Source: Anaerolineales bacterium UBA5195
Lineage (GTDB): Bacteria > Chloroflexota > Anaerolineae > Anaerolineales > Villigracilaceae
DNA: 64,000 nucleotides
Assembly (NCBI GenBank): GCA_002412925.1
Contig: DHVZ01000011.1
Coordinates: 163,228 to 227,227, forward strand
Direction of reading: 5' to 3'
Shown: positions 49,154 through 58,716 of the stretch, piece after piece
Layout: the number at the start of each line of letters is the position of its first letter
Position numbering within the stretch: the stretch's first letter is position 1
The notes under the pieces: generated by a model
Databases searched by the model: none
What the model saw: only the letters and a program-made list of their open reading frames with translations
What the model was told of the DNA's origin: nothing
Translations under genes and position numbers: made by a program

Positions 49154-49222
49154 CCGATTTTGGGTATGCGCGGCGGGCATACCCAAAATCGGGTTTCTTC
49201 AAGCTGTTTCGTGAACTGCTGA
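49154..49222. repeat. Palindromic repeat copy with perfect 16-bp arms
   Basis: CCGATTTTGGGTATGC (49154-49169), 7-nt loop, perfectly complementary arm (49177-49192), then GGTTTCTTCAAGCTG and TTTCGTGAACTGCTGATTA. This copy joins both repeat modules in one unit. Confidence 0.8.
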
Positions 49223-49272
49223 TTATCGGAACAGCGTAATTTTAATAATTTTGAGAGGAAAGCCATGCGCCC

Positions 49273-52200
49273 ATGAATGTTGACCAGGCGGACAATCCAT
49301 TCAAATCCTTGAGAAAATTAAAACAGTCTGCGGATACCGCGCGCCAGGCTTATGCTAATGAAGCGGCGATCCAATCTTATACGCTTGCCCTGGAGCTGGC
49401 CAACGCACATCCCGGAATGCTCGACGCAGAAGCGGAATATGACCTGTTGGCCGGGCGCGAGGCTTGTTACGAACTGCTCGGTTTTTACCGCGAGCAGCAG
49501 GCTGATCTGGATGTCATGAAGCGGCTGGCAAAAAGAATGAAGGATGTGCCCAGGCAGATCCAGGTAGTAACAAGCCAGGTGACGCTCGATAATATCCTCG
49601 GTAATTATGTCGAGGCTGAGCAAGCCGCCAAATCCGCCCTAAAACTGGCCCGAATGGCTGGAGACCGCGCCCTGGAAGCAGATTGTCTGACCTCCCTGGG
49701 CACCACCTATAACTCATTAAGCAATTACGGACAAACCCGGGCCTGCCATGAAGCCGCACTCCACATTCGCCGGGAAATTGAGGATATACACGGGGAAGCT
49801 CTGAGCCTCAGCAAGATGGGCGATTGTTTGAAGGATATGGGGCAATCAGCCCTGGCCCAGGTTTATATTGAAAAATCTTATTCAATTTATCGCGCGCTGG
49901 GTGACCTGCGAGGACAGGCGGGCTGCCTGAATATTCTTGGGATTGTTTCCAGGGATCAAGCCCAAGCGCGTTCTTATTATGAACAAGCGCTGGGCATTTA
50001 CCAAACCATTGGCGACCGTACCTTGCAAGCCAACCTGTTGAACAACCTGGGACTTGTTTATTGGAGTTTGGGGCTGTACAGCAAGGCTCGCGATTATCTG
50101 GAACACGCTGTGCAAACAGTGCGGGAATTACATGGGCGCTCCAGCCTGGCAAGTTTCTTCGAAAGCCTTGGGCGAATTTACATCGAACTGGAAAATTACA
50201 GCGAAGCCGGCCAGGTGTTGGAAGAAGGCCTGGCCTTATCGCGGGAAATTGGTGAGCGGCTTTCAGAGACCACCTATCTGACGATGTTGGGACGGGTGGC
50301 CCTGGCAACCGGGCAATTGGAGCAGGCAAAAGAGCTGATCTGGCAGGCTTGCGTTATGCAGCGTGAACTGGGGACTCAAGGTTATCTGGCAACTTCGCTG
50401 GCCTGGCTGGGCGCAACTTATCTCGCGCTGGGCGACCGGGAAGCAGCCTACAAATCCACGTTGGAGGCTGTTGAATTGCTTGCGCTGGTGGGCAGGGCCA
50501 GCGATTATCCCACCCAGGATGTCTGGTGGCTGCACTACCAGGTTCTTAAAACCACAAGAATCGGAAGATCTGATAAAAGCCCCAAAAACCAGAACAATGA
50601 ACTCGACGATGAGACCCGCCGGTGCCTGCAGCGTACCCATGATGCCATGCTGGCTGGCATTGTAACCTTGAGTGACGAAGGCTTGCGACGCAATTACCTG
50701 AATAAAGTAAAGTTCAACCGGGATATTCTTTTCGAATGGGCGACAGTTTTGGCCAGAGAAAACGCTGCGGAGAAGAAGCGAAAGGGAAAACCAGCGCCAG
50801 CGGCTGTGCAAAGGTTTACGCCTGCGCCGGTGCGGATACACGACCGAATGACCCGTCTGCTCGATATTAGCCTGCAAATGAACGCGACACTTAACCCCGA
50901 CACATTGCTGGATTTTGTCATGGATAACGTCATCGAACTGAGTGGAGCCGAACGAGGTTTCCTGGCCCTGATTGACGAGTCGGGCGAATTGGATTTCAAG
51001 GTTGAACGAGGCATAAATAAGGCGGAAATCGAACACGCTGGTTTAGAAACAAGCCCAGTAGTTCTGAGTAAAGTCATCCAAACGAAAGCCCCCGTTTTTA
51101 TTGAATATCAAATCTCTGGCGCAGCGCCAACCAGCGATGAAGAATCGTCTTTGCTAAATCTGCGATCGGCGATGTGCGTACCTTTATTGCGACGCTTGGA
51201 GTTGATCGGGGTAATTTACGTGGATAACCATTCCATCAGTGGACGGTTTTCACAAGCTGATGTCGACCTGCTTTCCTTGTTTGCAAACCAGGCTGCGACC
51301 GCCGTCGAAAACGCGCGTCTCTTCCGCGAGCGGGAACGAAGAATTACCGAGTTGTCGATTCTCGATGAGATTGGTCGTTTGCTCTCCTCCACCCTGAATG
51401 TGGAAGAATTATTGGAAACCGTCCATCGGCAGGTCAGCCGCATCTTCGATACTACCAATTTCTTTATCGCCACCTACCAGGAGGGTGATACCGAGTGGGT
51501 GGGTGCTTACCGAATAGAAGGCGGTCAGCATCAGCCGGCAGTGCGCCGCGAGCTGGGGCTTGGACTGACGGGCTACATCCTGCGCAATCACAAGCCAATC
51601 CTGCTGCGTTCAAGCGCAGATAACAGAGTCTTCAAAGAGGTCCAGGGGATTTCGCCTGTCGGCCCTGAGGCTAAATCCTGGATGGGTGTGCCGCTCACGA
51701 CAGCGGATAAAGTTGTCGGGGTGATGGCTATCCAGAGTTATGAAGACGAGAATCTTTACGATGACCATGCTCTGAACCTTTTTTCAACCATTGGCGCGCA
51801 AGTGGCTATCGCCATCCGCAATACGCGCCTGTACGAGGAGACAAACCGCGCGAATAAAGAATTGGAAGCCTTCAGTTACTCGGTTTCACACGACCTGCGC
51901 GCACCGATCAGGGCCATCAATGGATTCAGTCACATCCTGCTGGAGGACTATGCTGAGCAATTAGACGATGAAGGCAAAAAGCATCTCGCGCGCGTGGGAG
52001 AGGCCAGCCAACGTATGGGAGTACTGATTGACGACATGCTGCGGCTTTCGCGGGTAACGCGCAGCGAGATGCATCGCACTGCAGTGGATTTGAGCCAACT
52101 GGCGCAAAACGTCATCAAAGAGTTAAGGAATGCCGATCCGGACAGGCAGGTTGAAGTTGTGATTGCCCCCGGGTTGAAGGTCAACGCCGATTTGAACCTG

Positions 52201-52524
52201 ATGCGCATCCTGCTCGAAAACCTGCTGGGAAATGCCTGGAAATTCACCCAGAAACACGCTTTGGCAAGGATAGAATTTGGTGTCACAGAAAAAGATAAAA
52301 AGGTCACCTACTTTGTGCGGGATGACGGCGCGGGTTTTAATATGGCCTATGTCAATAAATTATTTGGCGCCTTCCAACGCCTGCACGATGTCTCAGAGTT
52401 CGAAGGAACCGGAATCGGGTTGGCGACTGTCCAGCGGATCATCCACCGGCATGGCGGCCTGGTCTGGGCTGAAGGGGATATTGAAAAAGGGGCTGCGTTT
52501 TACTTCACAATTGCAGGAGATTGA
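49273..52524 (+). CDS. TPR-GAF-GAF sensor histidine kinase
   Basis: A 1083-residue protein with no membrane helix. Residues about 1-420 are tandem TPR repeats (for example QAGCLNILGIVSRDQAQARS and TLQANLLNNLGLVYWSLGLY). GAF 1 is around 535-690 and GAF 2 around 700-855. HisKA has the phospho-acceptor in EAFSYSVSHDLRAPIRAINGF, followed by HATPase with the N-box in LLENLLGNAWKFT, RDDGAGFNM and GTGIGLATVQRIIHRHGG. A mini-ORF ATGCGCCCATGA overlaps the ATG at 49273 and has the Shine-Dalgarno (AGAGGA), suggesting coupled re-initiation. The TPR part may sense partner proteins. Convergent with the HD-GYP regulator. Confidence 0.9.
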   Translation: MNVDQADNPFKSLRKLKQSADTARQAYANEAAIQSYTLALELANAHPGMLDAEAEYDLLAGREACYELLGFYREQQADLDVMKRLAKRMKDVPRQIQVVTSQVTLDNILGNYVEAEQAAKSALKLARMAGDRALEADCLTSLGTTYNSLSNYGQTRACHEAALHIRREIEDIHGEALSLSKMGDCLKDMGQSALAQVYIEKSYSIYRALGDLRGQAGCLNILGIVSRDQAQARSYYEQALGIYQTIGDRTLQANLLNNLGLVYWSLGLYSKARDYLEHAVQTVRELHGRSSLASFFESLGRIYIELENYSEAGQVLEEGLALSREIGERLSETTYLTMLGRVALATGQLEQAKELIWQACVMQRELGTQGYLATSLAWLGATYLALGDREAAYKSTLEAVELLALVGRASDYPTQDVWWLHYQVLKTTRIGRSDKSPKNQNNELDDETRRCLQRTHDAMLAGIVTLSDEGLRRNYLNKVKFNRDILFEWATVLARENAAEKKRKGKPAPAAVQRFTPAPVRIHDRMTRLLDISLQMNATLNPDTLLDFVMDNVIELSGAERGFLALIDESGELDFKVERGINKAEIEHAGLETSPVVLSKVIQTKAPVFIEYQISGAAPTSDEESSLLNLRSAMCVPLLRRLELIGVIYVDNHSISGRFSQADVDLLSLFANQAATAVENARLFRERERRITELSILDEIGRLLSSTLNVEELLETVHRQVSRIFDTTNFFIATYQEGDTEWVGAYRIEGGQHQPAVRRELGLGLTGYILRNHKPILLRSSADNRVFKEVQGISPVGPEAKSWMGVPLTTADKVVGVMAIQSYEDENLYDDHALNLFSTIGAQVAIAIRNTRLYEETNRANKELEAFSYSVSHDLRAPIRAINGFSHILLEDYAEQLDDEGKKHLARVGEASQRMGVLIDDMLRLSRVTRSEMHRTAVDLSQLAQNVIKELRNADPDRQVEVVIAPGLKVNADLNLMRILLENLLGNAWKFTQKHALARIEFGVTEKDKKVTYFVRDDGAGFNMAYVNKLFGAFQRLHDVSEFEGTGIGLATVQRIIHRHGGLVWAEGDIEKGAAFYFTIAGD

Positions 52525-52611
52525 AGCCTTATGGTTTCCCAGGGTTTTCCGTAAAAGGTACCACGGTGATTCCAAAAGAGCCAAAACGAGATTGGCAATC
52601 ACTGAGGCGAT

Positions 52612-53610
52612 TCAGGGTTTTAGATTGCTAAAGACGCTGGAGAAAAGTTCAAAGACTTGCGGGTCAAAATGCTTGCCTGGCTGCGACAGGATGTATTCCC
52701 AGGCTTCCCTGGCCTCCATGGATTTGCGGTAGGGGCGGTCGGAAGTCAGCGCGTCCCAGACATCGACAATGGCGAAAATCCGGGCAGAGAGCGGGATCTC
52801 TTCGCCTTTCAGGCCGCGCGGGTAGCCTGTGCCATCCCACTTTTCATGGTGGCAATAGGGAATATCGAGCGCAGGCTGCAAATATGCGATGGACGAGAGC
52901 CATTCATAAGCGTAGACGGGGTGCATTCGCATGATTTCCCATTCCACTTCGGTCAACTTGTCAGGTTTGAGCAGAATCGCATCGGGGATGCCCAATTTTC
53001 CCACGTCATGCAGCATCCCGCCGCGCCAGACATGTTTCAAGGTTTCTTCGTCCAGCCCGGCGGCCCGGGCCAGTTGGATGGTCATCTCGGTGACGCGCTC
53101 GGTATGCCCCTCAGTTTCCTTGTCGCGCAAATCGAGGGCGCGTGACCAGCCCTCGATGGTTTTGTCATAGGCGACGAGCAGTTCGATGTTTAAATGATCC
53201 ACTTCCTGGCGCTGCTCGATTAAAATCCGATAGCGGTTCAAGCGGGTCATATTCTGGACGCGGAGCAGCAGTTCGTGAATGTCAAAAGGCTTGGTGATGA
53301 AATCATCGGCGCCGGCTTTCAGGCCCGCAAGGCGTGATTCTCGATCGTCCAGCGCGGTGACCAGGATAATCGGGACTTCGGCCAAACCGGGCATTGCGCG
53401 GATTTGTTTGCAGGTCTCGAACCCATTCATGCCAGGCATCATCACATCCAGCAGGATGATATCCGGCTGGAGTTCGGCAGCCATGGAAAGTCCCTGCAGC
53501 CCGTTTTCGGCGAAATGCAGGTCATAATTTTCAGCCGAGAGCAGGGCTTCGATGGTGATGCGCGTGATGTTTTCATCATCGACAATCAATATTTTGGGCT
53601 GGCTGGTCAT
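52612..53610 (-). CDS. Response regulator with HD-GYP phosphodiesterase output
   Basis: A 332-residue protein. REC domain (residues 5-125; IILLDVMMPGMNGFE with the phospho-acceptor Asp, ILVTALDD, DDFITKPFD), then HD-GYP with GGMLHDVGKLGIPD, HPVYAYEWL and HHEKWDGTGYP. This hydrolyses cyclic di-GMP in characterised members. ATG 53610 was chosen by AAGGA upstream; an eight-residue extension to 53634 is possible. It lies between two histidine kinase genes, convergent with one and downstream of the other on the same strand, so either may be its partner. Confidence 0.93.
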   Translation of the reverse strand: MTSQPKILIVDDENITRITIEALLSAENYDLHFAENGLQGLSMAAELQPDIILLDVMMPGMNGFETCKQIRAMPGLAEVPIILVTALDDRESRLAGLKAGADDFITKPFDIHELLLRVQNMTRLNRYRILIEQRQEVDHLNIELLVAYDKTIEGWSRALDLRDKETEGHTERVTEMTIQLARAAGLDEETLKHVWRGGMLHDVGKLGIPDAILLKPDKLTEVEWEIMRMHPVYAYEWLSSIAYLQPALDIPYCHHEKWDGTGYPRGLKGEEIPLSARIFAIVDVWDALTSDRPYRKSMEAREAWEYILSQPGKHFDPQVFELFSSVFSNLKP

Positions 53611-53690
53611 ACTTTTCATCCTTTTTTGGGACAATGCTTCTCAAGCAGGCAAAGCGATTTAACCTACATAATATCATCGTTGCGGCTTTA

Positions 53691-56600
53691 TCAGCGGAGT
53701 ATCTCCCGGATAACCGTGATTAATTTTTCCAATTGGAGCGGTTTGCTTAAGTAGTCACTGGCGCCGGCTGCCAGGCAGCGCTCGCGATCTCCTGGCATGG
53801 CCAGGGCGGTCAGGGCAATGATTGGCACCGCCGCAACCTGCGCATCAGGATGGGCGCGAATCCGGTGGATGGTTTCCAGGCCGTCCATACCGGGCATCTG
53901 GATATCGACCAGGAGGATATCCGGATGGATTTCCGGGGCGCGTTCGAGTAATTCTATTCCGCTGCGGGTTTTGACCACCTTGAAATGCTCCACTTCCAGG
54001 AAATCGGACAGCAATCCCAAGATATCTTCATTATCGTCTGCGACCAGGATCAGCGCGGGAGATTCGCCTTGCCCGGTTTCTTTGGCCGGTGTAGGCTGGC
54101 TTGGCCCCTCATCAGTTGCTTTCCCGGAAGATGTTTCGGCGGATTGTTCATCTTGATTTGGCCAGGGCAGGATGATCGTAAACTGGCTGCCCTGCCCAAG
54201 GGCGCTTTCCACTTCCACGCTGCCGCCCTGCAGTTCGGCCATCCGTTGCACCAGGGATAAGCCCAGCCCTGTTCCCGAATACTGGCGTGAAAGACTGCTG
54301 TCAAGTTGAACAAAAGGCTTGAATAAGTTTTTCATGTCTTCCACTTTGATGCCAATCCCGGTATCCCAGACGGTCAGTCTCAGTCGTTGTTCGCTTGCAT
54401 TGCCCAGTATCTCGAGCCCGATGGAGCCTCCATCGGGCGTGAACTTGACCGCGTTGCTGAGCAGGTTGACCAACATTTGCTTGAGACGGCGCGCATCGGC
54501 GTACAAATAGATGGAATCGGGGTTCATCGAGAAACTTACTTCCTGGTGCTTCTGCTGCGCCATGCCTTTGGCCAGTTGCAGGCTGGCCCGGCAAACATCG
54601 GTCAGTGAGCATTGTTCCAGGTGGACCTCGAATTTCCCCGCTTCTATTTTCGAAAGGTCAAGGATATCGTTGATTAATTCAAGCAGGTGCCGGCCGCTGT
54701 TTTCGATGTTTTTTAACGCCTTGAGCTGCTTTTCGCTTAGATCTCCATAGGTGCTTAATTGCAGTGCTTCAGAAAGCCCCAGGATGCCGGTCAGGGGCGT
54801 CCTGAGTTCGTGACTCATGCTGGCTAAAAATTCATCCTTCATGCGCGCGGCTTTTTCGAGGGCGGTATTGGCGGCGCTCAATTCATCGCGGTTCTGGCGC
54901 AGGCGGACCTCGCTTTCACGCAAGGCCGTCTCGAACAATTTGCGCTGGGTGATATCCAGCGTGGTGGAGCGGCTCATCTTGTAGCGGCCGTACTGATCAT
55001 AAATAGCGGTGGCGTTGATAAGCAGTGGGAGGATGGTGCCATCCCTGCGCACAAAATCGAGTTCCTGGTCTTTGAGGACACCGCTCTTTTTAAAGAGGGG
55101 GAATATTTCGGCAAACAGCGCTTGTGAGCTTTCAGACATGAAATCTTTGACGGGGTGGCCGACAATATCCTTGTTTGCATATCCCAGCCAGTTCGATTCG
55201 GTTTTATTGATATGCGCAAAATTCCCATTGGCATCCAGCGAATGATAGCCGCAGGGCGCATTGTTATAGAGATCCTGCACCTCGGCGGTCCGCTCAACCA
55301 CGCGCTGTTCCAGTTCGGCATGTGCTTCGATCAACGCCTGCTCGGCCTGCTTGCGCGCTGCCAGTTCTTGTTGGGCTATCAAAAACAACTGGGCGTTTTG
55401 AATGGAGATGGCCGCCTGGCTGGCGATCGTGGTCAGCAAGCGCTGATCCTGTTCGCTGAAAGCGTTCTCTTGCTCGCTTTCGACCGCGATCGAGCCAATT
55501 GTGCGGCCCCCAACCTGGATGGGCACATACAACCCCGATTGAATCCCCGGGTAGGTTTCCAGATAGTGCCGGTTCTTCTTGACTTGCGCACAGCGGGCCG
55601 GTTTCCCGTGCTTGGTGACCCAGCCGCTTAAGCCCTTGCCCGAGTCGGTCACGAGTTTGTTCAAGCGGGCAATTTCCACTTCAATTTCTGTTTTATTAAA
55701 GCCCGGGTGCCCGTAGGCCAGCAGTTCCAGCCTGCCTGTCTGTGGGTGGATAACCCGGATGGAAGCGTGGTGCCAGTCCAATTTTTTGGAGAGAGTCTCG
55801 ATCAATTTCTGGCCGATTTGCCTGGGTTCCAGCAGCTGGCTGATGGCCAGGCCGTTTTCATACAGCACCTCCAGTTCAGACAGGTGACGGCTGATCTCTG
55901 CCTCGGCTGCCTTGCGCCGGGTGATGTCGCTGGAGATGGTTGCGAAATGGCCCTTCTCTGGTGAAAAGGCAGAGATACTGAAATCCTTTTTTAACGGGGG
56001 GAAAGAGACCTCAAAGTGGATGGTTTCCCCGGTTTCTGCGACCTGCGCATACGCTTCAAGAAACGGGGCCTCTCCAGTTCCATACAGTTGAGAGGCCAGC
56101 GCCCCGATCGCCCGCTTTTCTGGGATCCCGGTGATGACGCTGAAGGCGGTATTGCAATCCACAATTCGGTAATCGATCGCTTTGCCTGAGGGGTCATATA
56201 CGATTTCATGCAACGCGAGCATTTCATCCATCGAGCGATAAATCGAGCGGATGGAGGCTTCACTACTTCGCAGCGCTGCCTCGGCCTGCTTGCGTTCTGC
56301 AATTTCTGACTGCGCTTTTTGATATAACAGCGCGTTGTTGCTGGCTGCCGAAAATTGCGCGGCCAGCGCTTCGGCGAGTTCCAGGTCCTCCTGCGAATAG
56401 GCATTTAACCGGTAGCTGTGAATTTGTAAGACCCCTGTCACTTCCCCTTCCAGTATGATTGGCAGGATCAGGGCTGAACGCGTGATATCTTCATCGGCGG
56501 GAACAGAATCTGGCGTGACAACTTGACCATCGTCGGTGACATAATACCTGGTCTGGGCGGTTTTCACCTGGGTTTGATAATCGTTCAGCAGCCAGGGTCG

Positions 56601-58424
56601 CCCGGAACGGATGACCTGGCTCTGGGTGCCTTGCCCTTCCGGCTCGAGCGGAATGGGCGGGAAGTTGCTCACATCCAGCGCTTGAAGATGCTGATCTGCT
56701 GCAAAGGCGCAGCGGATCAGGCCAGTTTTATGTTCATAGGCTGAGATGAACAGCCCATCAGCGGGCAAGATTTTAGCGATGAATCGGGTCAGGGTCTGGT
56801 AAAGTTCTTCAGGGTTGAGCGTGCGGTTAAGCGCCTGGCTGGCTTCGTAGAGCAGCTTGATCTGCTGACTGCTTTTCTGGAGCAAGGCTTCAGTCTGTTT
56901 TTGTTCAGTCACATCCCTCGCAACGGCCATGATATTGACCCTGCCATTTTCTTGTGGGATGGGAACAAAAACTTCTTCGTAAATTCTTGGTTCCCCGTGA
57001 TCTCCTGGCGCTTGGTGTTCAAATTTTTGAGTGTCGAGAGTCTTCAGGCAATCTTGGAATTTCTCTTGAAAGATTGGCAGGGAATCTGGGAGGATAAAAT
57101 CTTTAAAGCTGCGCCCAAGCGTTTCTTTTACGCTAAAACCCTCGGCATAGTGGTTAAGAAACAAGAAACGACCTTCATCATCATACAGGGCGATGAAATC
57201 CGGGCTGTTTTCAACCAGGGCGCGCCATTTTTCTTCGCTCTCGCGCAGCGCTTCCTCAACTCGTTTTTGTTCGGTAATGTCTTCGAGAATATAGAGATAA
57301 CACAACTGGTGATCAATCTCCAGGCTTTCGCCCGAAACATTGAGATGGCGTTCTGCGCCATCTTTCCTGCGCAGGCGCAACCCGAAAGCGCGAATTTCAC
57401 CCTGCGCCTGCATGGTTTCGGTGATTTGTTGGCGTTCTCGTAAATCCATATAGAGGTTCAGGTCGAGGCCGGTCTGCCCCAGGCTTTCTTTGCGGCTGTA
57501 TCCAAGCAATTTGGTCCAGGGATCGTTTACTTCAACGGCAATCCCATCTGAAGCCCGGACCAGTACCATGGCATTGGGACTGGAATGGAATAATTTTGAA
57601 AAACGTTCTTCGCTTTCAAGTACCTGCTCTTCTGCCCGTTTGCGTTCGGTGATATCGCGGATATTCAAAACGATGCCCTGAATGGCTGGTTCTGCCATCA
57701 GGTTGGTGCCCAGGGATTCTAAAATACGCCAGCTTCCATTTTTATGGCGGGCACGCACGCTCAAGCTGTTTGGGGCGGTGCCCGGAGTCTGGCTTCGGCT
57801 GACCAGCGCTTTTTGAACATCGGGGAAGTCATCGGGATTCAACCAATCAAGAATGTTTTTCCCGACCATTTCTTCGGGCCTGTATCCGAGCATCTTTTCG
57901 ACTGGCGGGCTGACAAACTGGATGACCCCTTCGGCATTGATGATGGCGATTAAATCTACAGCTTTCTCGATCAATGCCTGGAAACGCTGCTCACTTTTAC
58001 GCAGCTCTTCTTCGAAGCGCTTTTGCTCCGTAATGTCATGACCAAAGATGGCCAGCCGGGCCACACGCCCATGCGAGTCGAAAACCGGCGAGATGGAATT
58101 AATCATATTCTGGTTATCGCGCTTGTCTTCGAATTGAAGCGCCTGACCTGTTTGTAAAACTTGCTGGGCATATTTTTTCCGCCTTCGTGCCACATCTGGC
58201 GAAACATGCTGAAAAATATTCTGACCAATCAGTTTTTCGACGGTCGTGTTTAGTCGTTTTGCAACCGTTTGGTTGGCAACCAGGGTGGTGCCATCTGCTT
58301 CGATCATCAGGACTGATTCTGAAATGGCGTCCAGCAAGGCTCGCAGGTTTTCCTCATTTTGATTAAGGGCTGCTTCTGCCCGGAGGGCTTCTTTGAGCTT
58401 TTTGTCGGTCTGTTTTTCTTGCAT
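53691..58424 (-). CDS. Multi-PAS/GAF hybrid histidine kinase with receiver domain
   Basis: About 1577 residues, among the largest genes here. The order read from the sequence is: short coiled coil, PAS (SESVLMIEADGTTLVANQTV), PAS (VDLIAIINAEGVIQFVSPPV), PAS (SPNAMVLVRASDGIAVEVND), PAS (SPDFIALYDDEGRFLFLNH), GAF, PAS, GAF, and PAS (APCGYHSLDANGNFAHINKT). HisKA (LASMSHELRTPLTGILGL), HATPase (LLSNAVKFTPDGG, GTGLGLSLVQRMAELQGG) and a C-terminal REC (LLVDIQMPGMDGLET) follow. No membrane helix, so cytosolic sensing of small ligands or redox. The open frame extends to an ATG at 58556; 58424 has the better ribosome site (AAAGGTG) and the extra 44 residues look non-homologous. Confidence 0.88.
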   Translation of the reverse strand: MQEKQTDKKLKEALRAEAALNQNEENLRALLDAISESVLMIEADGTTLVANQTVAKRLNTTVEKLIGQNIFQHVSPDVARRRKKYAQQVLQTGQALQFEDKRDNQNMINSISPVFDSHGRVARLAIFGHDITEQKRFEEELRKSEQRFQALIEKAVDLIAIINAEGVIQFVSPPVEKMLGYRPEEMVGKNILDWLNPDDFPDVQKALVSRSQTPGTAPNSLSVRARHKNGSWRILESLGTNLMAEPAIQGIVLNIRDITERKRAEEQVLESEERFSKLFHSSPNAMVLVRASDGIAVEVNDPWTKLLGYSRKESLGQTGLDLNLYMDLRERQQITETMQAQGEIRAFGLRLRRKDGAERHLNVSGESLEIDHQLCYLYILEDITEQKRVEEALRESEEKWRALVENSPDFIALYDDEGRFLFLNHYAEGFSVKETLGRSFKDFILPDSLPIFQEKFQDCLKTLDTQKFEHQAPGDHGEPRIYEEVFVPIPQENGRVNIMAVARDVTEQKQTEALLQKSSQQIKLLYEASQALNRTLNPEELYQTLTRFIAKILPADGLFISAYEHKTGLIRCAFAADQHLQALDVSNFPPIPLEPEGQGTQSQVIRSGRPWLLNDYQTQVKTAQTRYYVTDDGQVVTPDSVPADEDITRSALILPIILEGEVTGVLQIHSYRLNAYSQEDLELAEALAAQFSAASNNALLYQKAQSEIAERKQAEAALRSSEASIRSIYRSMDEMLALHEIVYDPSGKAIDYRIVDCNTAFSVITGIPEKRAIGALASQLYGTGEAPFLEAYAQVAETGETIHFEVSFPPLKKDFSISAFSPEKGHFATISSDITRRKAAEAEISRHLSELEVLYENGLAISQLLEPRQIGQKLIETLSKKLDWHHASIRVIHPQTGRLELLAYGHPGFNKTEIEVEIARLNKLVTDSGKGLSGWVTKHGKPARCAQVKKNRHYLETYPGIQSGLYVPIQVGGRTIGSIAVESEQENAFSEQDQRLLTTIASQAAISIQNAQLFLIAQQELAARKQAEQALIEAHAELEQRVVERTAEVQDLYNNAPCGYHSLDANGNFAHINKTESNWLGYANKDIVGHPVKDFMSESSQALFAEIFPLFKKSGVLKDQELDFVRRDGTILPLLINATAIYDQYGRYKMSRSTTLDITQRKLFETALRESEVRLRQNRDELSAANTALEKAARMKDEFLASMSHELRTPLTGILGLSEALQLSTYGDLSEKQLKALKNIENSGRHLLELINDILDLSKIEAGKFEVHLEQCSLTDVCRASLQLAKGMAQQKHQEVSFSMNPDSIYLYADARRLKQMLVNLLSNAVKFTPDGGSIGLEILGNASEQRLRLTVWDTGIGIKVEDMKNLFKPFVQLDSSLSRQYSGTGLGLSLVQRMAELQGGSVEVESALGQGSQFTIILPWPNQDEQSAETSSGKATDEGPSQPTPAKETGQGESPALILVADDNEDILGLLSDFLEVEHFKVVKTRSGIELLERAPEIHPDILLVDIQMPGMDGLETIHRIRAHPDAQVAAVPIIALTALAMPGDRERCLAAGASDYLSKPLQLEKLITVIREILR

Positions 58425-58559
58425 AGCACACCTTTGAGCCAGCGTCTTTGAAATAGCGCGTTGCTGGTTTTCCATCTCTAATGATGAATGAATTCGGCAG
58501 TTATTGCAATAGGGAAAAGATTTCAGAACAGGATTAATGTGCTTGAAAACGAACATAGG

Positions 58560-58662
58560 CTTTTTGGAAATCTCCAGGCTGTCGCCCGCGCCCTAAAATG
58601 CGGCACTCTTCATCCCACAAGATAGCGGGGGCGCCCCGAGATGTTTCGTGAACTATTGATGA
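58560..58662. repeat. Truncated composite intergenic repeat
   Basis: TTTTTGGAAATCTCCAGG, then a half palindrome CCCTAAAATGCGGCACTCTTC, then TCATCCC...GGGGGCGCC and TTTCGTGAACTATTGATGA. It has the same modules as at 1585 and 49154 but lacks the second palindrome arm. Confidence 0.65.
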
Positions 58663-58716
58663 TATATGCAGGGTAAAATAAGGTATTCGATTTATGTGGC
58701 AAAAGTGAGGGCTGAA

